Of a stretch of 64,000 nt of DNA, positions 56,901-63,485 are shown piece after piece. This DNA is from Aquabacterium soli. GTDB taxonomy: Bacteria > Pseudomonadota > Gammaproteobacteria > Burkholderiales > Burkholderiaceae_C. The DNA lies in contig NZ_RSED01000003.1 in NCBI RefSeq assembly GCF_003933735.1, positions 124,001-188,000 of the forward strand. The letters run 5' to 3'. The notes under the pieces are model-generated. The model was given only the letters and a program-made list of their open reading frames with translations, searched no databases and was not told the DNA's origin. The position numbers and the translations under genes were made by a program. Each line of letters begins with the position of its first letter. The first letter of the stretch is position 1.

Positions 56901-57024
56901 GATCAGGGAAGACATCCACCGGTGTGCGAGACAGGGTGAAGGCGCCATAGGCCATCAGCACGGCCGCGGTCAGCAAGACCAGCAGCCGGTTGGCCAGTGA
57001 GGTGTCGAGCAGCCACTTGAACAT
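53902..57024 (-). CDS. czcA: Heavy-metal efflux RND pump (CzcA/CusA family)
   Basis: 1040 aa. Starts FKWLLDTSLANRLLVLL and has twelve predicted membrane helices. The RND signature TPVDVFPDLNKPTVTIMTEA is near 30-49, and the proton-relay helix reads AIGGLVDDAVVDVENILRRL near 390-410 with two Asp. The C-terminus carries a few His (LLHEHGQGDEAF). The pump extrudes divalent metals from periplasm to outside with CzcB and CzcC. I chose ATG 57024 because GAGGAG lies six nt before it; the longer TTG start at 57039 would consume that site. Confidence 0.95.
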   Translation of the reverse strand: MFKWLLDTSLANRLLVLLTAAVLMAYGAFTLSRTPVDVFPDLNKPTVTIMTEAGGMASEEVEQLITFPLETTMNGLPGVESVRSTSSSGLSFIYVTFNWGTDIFRARQMVSERLASMEEGLPAGVVPRMGPISSIMGEIMQIAIPIDTAKVSPMAVREYADWVLRPRLMAIPGVAQVIPIGGEVRQFQVQPDTARMAAMGITLEQIESALRGFSSNSSGGFLELNGREYLIRHLGRTSRLEHLQNLALTARDGQAVLLSQVANVAFAPATKRGDAGFGGKPAVILGIQKQPTADTIGLSRTIEAALTDLEKALPAGMETPRVTFRQASFIEASVTTLQGKLIGASVFVAVILFVFLGTVRPTVIALTAIPVSIFITALVFRYFGLSINTMTLGGLAIAIGGLVDDAVVDVENILRRLKMERGKPEAERLATLAVVKAASMEVRSGILYATAIIVLVFLPLFALPGIEGRLFVPLGIAFIVSTLASLLVSVTVTPVLSSFLLPRMQLDHGDTKALAWLKERYRNGLSTTLAHPRRALAAGAVAVLCAAVAVPFFPTTFLPPFNEGTLLIGLRLNPGVTLAESSALASQAEQLVRQVPEVTHVGRRSGRAELDEHAEGVHVSELDVGLKPASELTRSMADIQADIRSHLVNLPVAIAIGQPISHRIDHMLSGVRSQIAIKLFGEDLDTLRGQAEALRARLATVRGLADLEVEKQVLAPQIKVRIDHEAAARLGIPVPHILSALQSLVEGEKITQVTEGTRRFDLVLRLPEQARSLDGLGRILLESPSGRVPLSRVASIEDSDGPNQISRDDGKRRIVLSGNAQGRPLSDVVADIRQVVAGSTLPEGYFVSLGGQFQAQEEASRLVGLLSIVSLVLMFAVLHTRYRSARLAALIMANIPLALVGAVLGLWVSGQPLSVAALIGFITLAGISVRNGILKVSHYLNLMRLEGERFDQAMILRGSLERLSPVLMTALVTAFALAPLLFEAEQPGTEILNPVAVVIFSGLISSTLLDTFLTPAMFWLFGRRDAERLLHEHGQGDEAF

Positions 57025-57035
57025 CGCGGCGCTCC

Positions 57036-58145
57036 TCAACGGATCTGGTTGATCAGGCTGGCGCCACGGGTCACCACCCGTTCACCGGCCTTCACACCCG
57101 AGGTCAAGCGCAGTTGCACGCCATCGATGGGCGCATGCGTGACCACGCGGGGCTCGAAGCGCTCGGGCGCCACCTTGATCCACACGATGTCCTGGTTCGA
57201 CGGGTTCTTCATCAGCGATGCAGCGGGCACGGCGATGCCGGGCTGCGTGCCACTGGTCTGCGCCACCACCTGCACGGTCTGCCCCAGGGCCAGGCCGCTC
57301 AAGGCGGCAGCATCGCCCGTGAACATCAGGGGCAGGGCCTGATCACGCAGGCTGCGCGCCGCCCCGATGAAACGAAGCGGCACGCGGGTCTCGCCCACGA
57401 CCAGGGTGGCCGAGCCGATCTGTTGCGCCTGTTCGGGCTCATAGGCCAGGGCCTCGATGCGCAGGCGGGTCGGGTCCACCACCTCGAAGACCAGATCACC
57501 GGGCTGCACCACCTGGCCCGCCACAGCATGGGCCGAGGCGATCACGCCCGCCACCGGCGCCACCAGCGCGTCGCGCCGCGACAGGCCATTGCTGACCGCT
57601 TGCAGTCGTTCACGCAGGCTGGATACTTCGGCCGCTGCGGCTTCGATGTCCTTGCGCGCGACCGTGTCTGACAGCGCCTGCAGGCGTTCAAGCCGGCGCT
57701 CGGCCAAGGTCTTGGACGCGCGCAACTCAGCTTGTTGCGCCTGCTGGTTGGACAGCTCGATGGCGCCGGCCGTGGGCACCACATGGGCCAGGACCTGGCC
57801 CTGCCGAACCTGTTGCCCCAGGGAAGGCAAGCCACCCGCGGCAGCCTCTATGCGGCCGGAGATGGCGGCCTGCACGCGGCCACCGGCATTGGGATCCATC
57901 ACGACCCTGCCCGACAAGGGCAGGGCGCGTGGCCACTGCGCTTCGGCCATCACCTGGGTGCGCACGTCAATCTGGCGCTGCGACGGCTTGGGCAGGAACA
58001 CGCTGCCATCGGATTGCCGCTTGGGGCTGTTGCCTGTGGCAGCAGCAGGGGCGTCACCGTGATCATGGCCTGGGCCGGCCATCGCTGCAGTGCCCAGCAG
58101 CAAGGCTGCAGCGATCAGCGAAAGGTGTTGGACAAGCTGTTTCAT
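57036..58145 (-). CDS. czcB: Heavy-metal efflux periplasmic adaptor (CzcB/CusB family)
   Basis: 369 aa. Signal peptide 1-23 (AAMA cleavage), then a His-rich tag GPGHDHGDAPAAA at 24-36. Adaptor pattern: LPLSGRVVMDPNAGGRVQAA, coiled-coil hairpin around QQAQQAELRASKTLAERRLE, lipoyl/barrel VAPVAGVIASAHAVAGQVVQ and C-terminal membrane-proximal domain. Joins CzcA to CzcC. Its start overlaps the stop of the preceding gene (ATGA) and its stop is 11 nt before czcA. Confidence 0.93.
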   Translation of the reverse strand: MKQLVQHLSLIAAALLLGTAAMAGPGHDHGDAPAAATGNSPKRQSDGSVFLPKPSQRQIDVRTQVMAEAQWPRALPLSGRVVMDPNAGGRVQAAISGRIEAAAGGLPSLGQQVRQGQVLAHVVPTAGAIELSNQQAQQAELRASKTLAERRLERLQALSDTVARKDIEAAAAEVSSLRERLQAVSNGLSRRDALVAPVAGVIASAHAVAGQVVQPGDLVFEVVDPTRLRIEALAYEPEQAQQIGSATLVVGETRVPLRFIGAARSLRDQALPLMFTGDAAALSGLALGQTVQVVAQTSGTQPGIAVPAASLMKNPSNQDIVWIKVAPERFEPRVVTHAPIDGVQLRLTSGVKAGERVVTRGASLINQIR

Positions 58146-58732
58146 GCAGCACCTCCGGTGCGCGACGCGCCCCTGGAGCGCCTGCGCCACAGCAGCGCCA
58201 GGACACCCAACAAAACCAAGGCACCCAGACCCCAACCGGCGATGAGTCGCCGATGGGCATGGGGCAAGCCGTCCTCGTCTTCATGGCTGTCGTTGATGTC
58301 GATGTCTCCTGCCAGCAGATCCGAGGTGCCGCCCACGATCACCGTGGCGGTGATGGGCGTGCTGCCTTCAGGCAGGGCCTGGGGCAAGGCCACCAGGAAG
58401 GCCCCCTCAGGCGTGGGGCTGGCCCGCACGACACGCCCGCCGATGTCGAGTTCGATGGACGCCTCGCGGACCGGTTCATTGGTTGCTGTGCGATCGAGGT
58501 ACAGCGTCAGTTGCTGGCCAGTGAGCATGCCCACCAGTTCGAAATCTTCTGAGACTGCTGTGAAGCGGGGCAGGACTTCTGTTGCAGGGGCAGTGGCTGG
58601 TGCATCGCCGTGGTCGTGGCCTTCATCGGCGTTGGCGGGTGCCAGCCAGAAGGCCAGCAGGATGAGCATGGCCAACGCGAGGGCAGGGAGCCTGCCCTGA
58701 CCGTGGGGCCATGAAGTGGTGTGGGCAATCAT
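58142..58732 (-). CDS. His-tagged, C-terminally anchored periplasmic protein of the czc operon
   Basis: 196 aa from ATG 58732. Signal peptide 1-35 (ANA cleavage), then EGHDHGDAPATA, identical over nine residues to the start of mature CzcB. A beta-rich middle (LTLYLDRTATNEPVREASIE, VIVGGTSDLLAGDIDINDSH), an acidic/His patch HEDEDGLPHAHRR and one membrane helix near 168-186 with an Arg-rich cytoplasmic tail. No family recognised. Its place between czcC and czcB and its ligand-rich ends suggest metal delivery to the pump (inference). Confidence 0.8.
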   Translation of the reverse strand: MIAHTTSWPHGQGRLPALALAMLILLAFWLAPANADEGHDHGDAPATAPATEVLPRFTAVSEDFELVGMLTGQQLTLYLDRTATNEPVREASIELDIGGRVVRASPTPEGAFLVALPQALPEGSTPITATVIVGGTSDLLAGDIDINDSHEDEDGLPHAHRRLIAGWGLGALVLLGVLALLWRRRSRGASRTGGAA

Positions 58733-58777
58733 GGATGAGCCTTCAATCAAATGGGGGTAGTGGGCGCTGGGCGAACG

Positions 58778-60085
58778 TCATTCAGGCAACAGGCCTGCGG
58801 CCTGCCGCAGTGCCGACGTGGCCGCAGAAACATCAACGCGTGCGAGCGCGTCCTGCCGTTCGGCCTCTTGTGCTTCCAGGGCCATGCGCAATCGCGTGGG
58901 CAGATCGGTTTCTCCCAGCCGAAAAGATTTGTCGAAGAACGCAAGGTTTTCTTGCGCCAGGTGGGCGCGTTTCCGGGTGGCGTCCTGCTGTTGCCTGGCG
59001 AGCCGCAGCCGCGTCTGTGCCCCCGAAAGCCCCCGCGCAACTTGAAGGCGCGCCAACTCCAGCTGGGCCTCGATCTCGCTGGCATCGGCCCTGGCCCGGG
59101 CGGCCTGCGCGGCTTGCGCGGGCGATGAACCCAGGGGCACTTTCAGGCCCAGCATCAGGGCGCGCTGGTAACCCTCGCCTCGCACGTCACGGCTTTGCAC
59201 GGTACCCAGTGACAGCTCCGGGTTGGCGCGCACCTGTGTGGCGGCCAACTCGGCCGCCCGGCGTGAAGCCATGGCCTGGGTGCCCAGGGCGAGCACCGTA
59301 GGATGGGCCTCGGTGCTGGGCGCGGAGCCCTCCGTCAGTGAGTCGACGGCTTCGGCCTGGGGTGCCAGGGGGCCCGGTTCGTCCACCCCTTGCACGGCAA
59401 GCCAGACCGCCAGCGCCTGCCAGGATTGCGAACGCTGCGATTCAGCCTGGGCGCGGCTGGCTTCGGCCGACGCCAGGGCGCCTTCGGCCTGGTGCTGGTC
59501 CGATCTGGCCAGATCCCCGGCCTGCACACGACGCCGCACGTCGGCCAGCAAGGCTTGCGCGTGGTCCATGCGGGCTTGTGCCAGCTGCAACTCGACATTG
59601 GCGCGATGCCAGGCCCACCAGGCATCGCGGACAAGGCCGGCCAGTACCAGCCGGGCTTCGCCGATGCGGGCTTCCAGCGCCTGGGATTCGCCCTCGGCCA
59701 GTTGCTGGGCCTGATGGCGTTGGCCTGGCAGCCACAGCGGCAAGACCACGCCGGCTTCCACTTCGCGTGCGCCACGGTCCGAGCCGACACGATCGTCTTG
59801 CGTGCGCAGGTCCAGGGACAGCGGCTGCGCCGTCCAGGCGTGCGCTGCCTGGCGCGATGCCTCCCCGGCGGCGCGCCGGTCCGCCAGCGCTCGGAAAGCT
59901 GGATGGCGCTGCCAGGCCTGCTCGAAGGCCTGGCTCAGCGTCATGGTGGGTGATGACGAAGCAGACTCCGCGCGAGCCGCGGGGGCGCTATTCAGCGCGA
60001 TCAACAACAGCAGTGCCTGGCGCAAGACAGCGCCAACGCCTGGCCAGCGTGCCAGAAGCTGCCTGTGGAGCAATGGAATTCGCAT
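58778..60085 (-). CDS. czcC: Outer-membrane efflux protein (CzcC/TolC family)
   Basis: 435 aa from ATG 60085 (MRIPLLHRQLL). Signal peptide to about residue 39 (ARA cleavage). Two long coiled-coil repeats typical of TolC channels, for example LSQAFEQAWQRHPAFRALAD and RANPELSLGTVQSRD, with heptad-rich Ala/Gln/Arg helices at 130-230 and 310-430. Forms the outer-membrane duct for CzcAB. About 130 nt lie between it and czcI. Confidence 0.92.
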   Translation of the reverse strand: MRIPLLHRQLLARWPGVGAVLRQALLLLIALNSAPAARAESASSSPTMTLSQAFEQAWQRHPAFRALADRRAAGEASRQAAHAWTAQPLSLDLRTQDDRVGSDRGAREVEAGVVLPLWLPGQRHQAQQLAEGESQALEARIGEARLVLAGLVRDAWWAWHRANVELQLAQARMDHAQALLADVRRRVQAGDLARSDQHQAEGALASAEASRAQAESQRSQSWQALAVWLAVQGVDEPGPLAPQAEAVDSLTEGSAPSTEAHPTVLALGTQAMASRRAAELAATQVRANPELSLGTVQSRDVRGEGYQRALMLGLKVPLGSSPAQAAQAARARADASEIEAQLELARLQVARGLSGAQTRLRLARQQQDATRKRAHLAQENLAFFDKSFRLGETDLPTRLRMALEAQEAERQDALARVDVSAATSALRQAAGLLPE

Positions 60086-60216
60086 GCGATTCTTCTCGGT
60101 GGTGAACCATGAGCGGAATCGGCGAGGCACATCGGGCCCGGCGGGTGAAAGTACCGGGGCGCGCGCAAGGCGCGCGTGATGTCAGAAAGAGGGCTTGCCA
60201 GCAGCCGCCTCGCCGT

Positions 60217-60597
60217 TCAGGCGAGGCTGGCCCACTTGGGGCGTTCGGGGCGGGCGGGCAAGGGGGAGGGCAGTGCTGCCACGGGTTCCAGCCCCAACCT
60301 GTCGGCCGACAGACGAAGGTGGAAGTTGAACGCCTGTTCGCTCAGGGGCGAACTGCCCGCGTGGAAAACATGGCAGTCGGCGTGTTCCAGCCCAGGCGGC
60401 TGATCGGGCGTAGAGCCCTTGTCCATGGCGGATGCATGGGCGCTGTCGGCTGTGTCATGGCTGTGGTGCTCGTGACTGTGGTGCCCGACATGGCCGACTC
60501 CGGCCGATTCCTCATGCTGGCAATACGGCGCGGCTGCAACCCAGATGGATTGCAGCGGGAGCAGCATCAGCAGGAGGATGGCGACAAAACGGCGCAT
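60217..60597 (-). CDS. czcI: CzcI-like periplasmic protein
   Basis: 126 aa. Signal peptide 1-23 (MRRFVAILLLMLLPLQSIWV), then PYCQHEESAGVGHVGHHSHE, a His cluster at 35-45, and a second Cys in HADCHVFHAG. This is the layout of CzcI, the small protein heading czc operons in Cupriavidus-like bacteria, thought to modulate czc expression or bind metal. First gene of the operon; no czcRS regulator pair is adjacent in this window. Confidence 0.85.
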   Translation of the reverse strand: MRRFVAILLLMLLPLQSIWVAAAPYCQHEESAGVGHVGHHSHEHHSHDTADSAHASAMDKGSTPDQPPGLEHADCHVFHAGSSPLSEQAFNFHLRLSADRLGLEPVAALPSPLPARPERPKWASLA

Positions 60598-60641
60598 GGG
60601 CGGATCTTAGCCCATGCGCGGAGCCCCAATCACGAGAAGGA

Positions 60642-60670
60642 TTGACACTGCTGCGCCTGTGGCATAGATT
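60642..60670 (+). promoter_or_regulatory. Sigma-70 promoter for the small genes at 60.8-61.4 kb
   Basis: Perfect TTGACA (60642-60647), 17-nt spacer, TAGATT (60665-60670). The predicted transcript starts near 60677 and has a leader of about 130 nt before the start at 60811. Confidence 0.7.
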
Positions 60671-60810
60671 GAATCCCATCAATAAAGAGGGATGCAGGTG
60701 CGCTGGTTGACAGAACTGGCAGAAGCACTGTTACTGAACGACTGAAGTCGCGTGCCCAAGCAACTCTGGTTCGCTTGTGCTCTTGGCCTGTCCTCACGGA
60801 GGAAGTCACC

Positions 60811-60975
60811 ATGGCATCAGAGAAAAAGATCTCCAAGGTTCATGCAGACAAGCTCACTGCAGCCTTCAAGCGCATCGGCAAGAGCGTCGCGTTGCTGTCT
60901 AAGCTCGAGAAGCCCTTCGCCAAGGCTGCCTCTGGCGTCAAGAAGAAGAAGGAACTGGCCAAGCTCAAGGTATAG
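60811..60975 (+). CDS. Small basic protein of unknown function
   Basis: 54 aa from ATG 60811 with GGAGG about 10 nt upstream. Lys makes up roughly a quarter of the residues; pattern LTAAFKRIGKSVALLSKLEK then KKKKELAKLKV suggests an amphipathic basic helix pair. No family recognised. It is 39 nt before the next small gene and shares the promoter at 60642. Confidence 0.6.
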   Translation: MASEKKISKVHADKLTAAFKRIGKSVALLSKLEKPFAKAASGVKKKKELAKLKV

Positions 60976-61014
60976 CTTGACCTGCGCCTTAGACGAACTT
61001 CTCGAGGAGAAAAA

Positions 61015-61383
61015 ATGACGATAGGGCAACTGATACAGGCCATTGCGCTGTTCCTTCGCCAGGCAAGGCTTGAATACGCCAGCCACAGGGACAGCGTTGG
61101 CACGCTGCTCGACATGGATGACGGGCTGATGAATCAACGAAAGCTTGGAATCCTCAAAGTGATTCTTGAGGAGCTGATTGACCTGCGCAATGCAGCACGG
61201 CGTCTTATCGTGGCGATGAAACGGTGGCTGCGGTTACTTCCGCAGCTTCCAACTGAAATCAACGCGCTCGTCACGGCCTTCCAGGTCCCATTCGAGCCCA
61301 CGATGAATGCCATCAAGCAGTTCGAGAAAGATGTAGATGCTTCTGTGCAGCTCCTCAAGGAAATCATTGCAGAGTACGAATAG
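61015..61383 (+). CDS. Small helical protein of unknown function
   Basis: 122 aa, ATG 61015 preceded by GAGGAG. All-helical appearance with regular hydrophobic spacing (QLIQAIALFLRQARLEYASH, LGILKVILEELIDLRNAAR) and a C-terminal acidic end EIIAEYE. No signal peptide or motif. Base composition is more A/T-rich than the chromosome average here, as in the two neighbours, hinting at acquired DNA. Confidence 0.65.
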   Translation: MTIGQLIQAIALFLRQARLEYASHRDSVGTLLDMDDGLMNQRKLGILKVILEELIDLRNAARRLIVAMKRWLRLLPQLPTEINALVTAFQVPFEPTMNAIKQFEKDVDASVQLLKEIIAEYE

Positions 61384-61563
61384 TGTTGGCCCAGGCCAAG
61401 TTTGCCAACAGCCCAAAAAATCAAGGACTTTACGTACACGGTAAGAAGACCTCCAGCTAACGACATTGAAGGTACCCCTCGTATGCGGGACTCAGCAAGT
61501 GCAAAAAGCCAGCCCTATTCTTTACACTTCTAAACACTAAGCAGTTGTTTGCAGGGCAGGCAG

Positions 61564-63105
61564 ATGAGAACGAATCAAAGGTGGAGGTACGCGCTTGCGT
61601 TAAGCGCAGCAATGGCACTTGTCGCATGTGGCGGCGGTAGTAGTAAGCCTCCAGATACGACCCCACCTCCGGCTCCAGAGCGACCCACAGCCATGCAATG
61701 GCAGATGACCAGCCTTGCCGAGGCTTCGGTGGCGTTGGTTCCCGGCGGTGGCTATGGGCTGGATACTCCAAGCGCTCCAACGGTCGATTGGCTCGGCTTC
61801 AACTCTGGGACCAACCTGCTGGACGCTCAGAGCGCGAGCTACAGCGCTGGCTCTTGGCAAGTCGCTCCCACATCCAGCATGACCGGCCTGCCGACTGGTT
61901 TGGCTTACACGCCGTTCCATGTGTCCAAAGCCGGTGCATGGACAGTCTTTCGCGCAATCCTCGGCGGGACGCTTTACGCCCGTTTTGATGGACCGAACGG
62001 CGTGTCCTCAGGCTTCGTGCCTGTTTCGACGGTAGCAAATTCGATTGGTTGGGCTGCCGTAGACGCAAGTGGTGTGGCACGCCTGTACTGGCCCGACAAC
62101 ACCGGCCCGAACACCGTGGTGACGCGTACGGGACACTTCACGGGGACCACTTGGGTGGACGATGGCCTCGAACCAGGCATGTCCTTGTATGCCGATGCCG
62201 TTGCCGCAGGCGCTGATGGCCAAGGGTGGCTGTTCTACTCCTACATAGGCCCCTACGCCACCCAAGACCAGTTCGTTCGGCACGTCGATGCCGTGAATGG
62301 CCTTGGTGCCGAAGTACGCCTGGATGACCCGGCTCTTGGCTTCTCTGTCTCAACTCGCAAGGCCGCCGCGGAAAGCTCTACGGCGGTAACAACAGTGGCG
62401 CGTCAGGCGTCGGTGTCAGCTGTGTGCCTTGCAGTTCGTCGGTTCGCAGCAGGGGCTTGGTCTGGCGCTCAGTGCGTCAATCAGCTCCCGACTCCGGCGA
62501 CTGTAGGAGAGACGTACGAGGTTGCCGCTAATGCCAGCGGAAGGGCGCTCGTCGCATGGCGCGACGACACGGGGCGGCTGTATGCAAGCGTCCGTCGTGT
62601 GGATGGTGGCTGGGGCGGCGCTCGCCTGGTGGCCGCGATGCCAGCAGGCGAGGTCCTTTCGGACATCTACCCAAGCGTTGACGGTAGCGGTAATTCAATC
62701 GTGGTTTACAGGACGACCCTTATCGCCAGCCCATCGAGGCTCAGGGCTGTTGTCTACAAGGAAGCAACAGAGTCTTGGGGGGCTTCCGAACTGGTTGACG
62801 CCACCGATGGAAGTGCCTACCCCCGGGTGAGCGTTGCCTTCAATGCTCAAGGTGAGCCGGGAGTTCTTTCATTTGCCAGAACCGGCAGCGGTGACTTCGA
62901 AGTCCATGTAAGCACAAGAGTTGATGGCGCATGGAGCACGGCAGCCACCCCTGCGGTTTTTGCGACTCGGCCGACTTTCCCCTATGACATCACGACCATT
63001 CAGCGGCTGATTCCCTTCGGAACTCGCGGATGGGCGGCGTTCTGGGAGGTCAGCTCGCCGGTGGGCGGGGGCGCCAGGCGTTTGATGATGGCCACGTACC
63101 AATAG
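61564..63105 (+). CDS. Secreted lipoprotein, predicted beta-propeller-like
   Basis: 513 aa from ATG 61564. Signal peptide with lipobox LVAC, lipidated Cys22, followed by Gly/Ser and a Pro-rich spacer (CGGGSSKPPDTTPPPAPERP). The mature protein repeats a pattern of about 55-60 residues: a strand, an Asp/Gly-rich turn and aromatic GW or AW (GRALVAWRDDTGRLYASVRR, GNSIVVYRTT, GEPGVLSFARTGSGDFEVHV), as in sialidase-type propellers. No catalytic motif is evident. Outer-membrane anchored, probably binding. Confidence 0.8.
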   Translation: MRTNQRWRYALALSAAMALVACGGGSSKPPDTTPPPAPERPTAMQWQMTSLAEASVALVPGGGYGLDTPSAPTVDWLGFNSGTNLLDAQSASYSAGSWQVAPTSSMTGLPTGLAYTPFHVSKAGAWTVFRAILGGTLYARFDGPNGVSSGFVPVSTVANSIGWAAVDASGVARLYWPDNTGPNTVVTRTGHFTGTTWVDDGLEPGMSLYADAVAAGADGQGWLFYSYIGPYATQDQFVRHVDAVNGLGAEVRLDDPALGFSVSTRKAAAESSTAVTTVARQASVSAVCLAVRRFAAGAWSGAQCVNQLPTPATVGETYEVAANASGRALVAWRDDTGRLYASVRRVDGGWGGARLVAAMPAGEVLSDIYPSVDGSGNSIVVYRTTLIASPSRLRAVVYKEATESWGASELVDATDGSAYPRVSVAFNAQGEPGVLSFARTGSGDFEVHVSTRVDGAWSTAATPAVFATRPTFPYDITTIQRLIPFGTRGWAAFWEVSSPVGGGARRLMMATYQ

Positions 63106-63349
63106 GGCGTCATGACGCCTACGGATGCGGGGCCCGCGTTGTCCTTTGCGGACTTGACCGTGTCGAACGGTTCCCAAGTGTTCGGATGGTAGGAGCCCCG
63201 GCGTTCGATTCCAGCGCTCTTGAGGCTCGACTGAAGCTCGCTGGACCTGATGAGGTAGTCAAGCTTCACTGCTTTCTGTAAGTTTACATAATATACATTG
63301 TAGGCAATACGACATAGAGACCAACAGGGGGCACCCAAGAAGTAACGCC
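63106..63349. other. Intergenic region before the chemoreceptor-like gene
   Basis: First part of a 380-nt gap. A short AT-rich patch at 63280-63300 (TTTACATAATATACATTGTA) stands out and may hold the promoter of the downstream transcript, for example TTCACT, 18 nt, TAATAT. A minus-strand frame of 152 codons crosses the gap but overlaps the lipoprotein gene and has no ribosome site. Confidence 0.4.
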
Positions 63350-63407
63350 CGTTGCACAGGGTCAAGTCTGGCCGCCTCAAGCCGATACCGAACCATCCCG
63401 GGCAACG
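63350..63407 (+). promoter_or_regulatory. Structured 5' leader, candidate sensing domain
   Basis: CGTTGC (63350-63355) pairs with GCAACG (63402-63407), and GGG (63359-63361) with CCC (63397-63399), closing a loop of about 35 nt. The enclosed GGCCGC (63370-63375) is identical to the left terminator arm at 63434-63439 and could pair instead with the right arm GCGGCC (63451-63456), forming an antiterminator. Confidence 0.4.
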
Positions 63408-63429
63408 TTCCCAATCACTACAGACCACA

Positions 63430-63471
63430 GGGTGGCCGCGCCATATTGGTGCGGCCACCCGATCTTTTTTT
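63430..63471 (+). terminator. Terminator hairpin 14 nt before the chemoreceptor start codon (possible attenuator)
   Basis: A perfect 10-bp stem GGGTGGCCGC/GCGGCCACCC around an 11-nt loop, then GATC and seven Ts. It is a strong intrinsic terminator in sequence. The next gene starts at 63486, leaving no room for a promoter, so the mRNA of that gene must carry this hairpin. Confidence 0.85.
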
Positions 63472-63485
63472 CGGATATCGAAGAC

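Noticed and set aside
63340-63410. Resemblance of GCACAGGGTCAA and AAGCC to a c-di-GMP-I (GEMM) riboswitch
   Set aside because: The GNRA tetraloop hairpin and the GGGACGCAAAGCC core are not present in the right form. I keep it only as an unnamed leader.
63000-63458. A 152-codon minus-strand frame across the gap before the chemoreceptor gene
   Set aside because: It overlaps the lipoprotein gene by about 100 nt on the opposite strand, covers the terminator hairpin and leader, and has no ribosome site. I treat it as chance.
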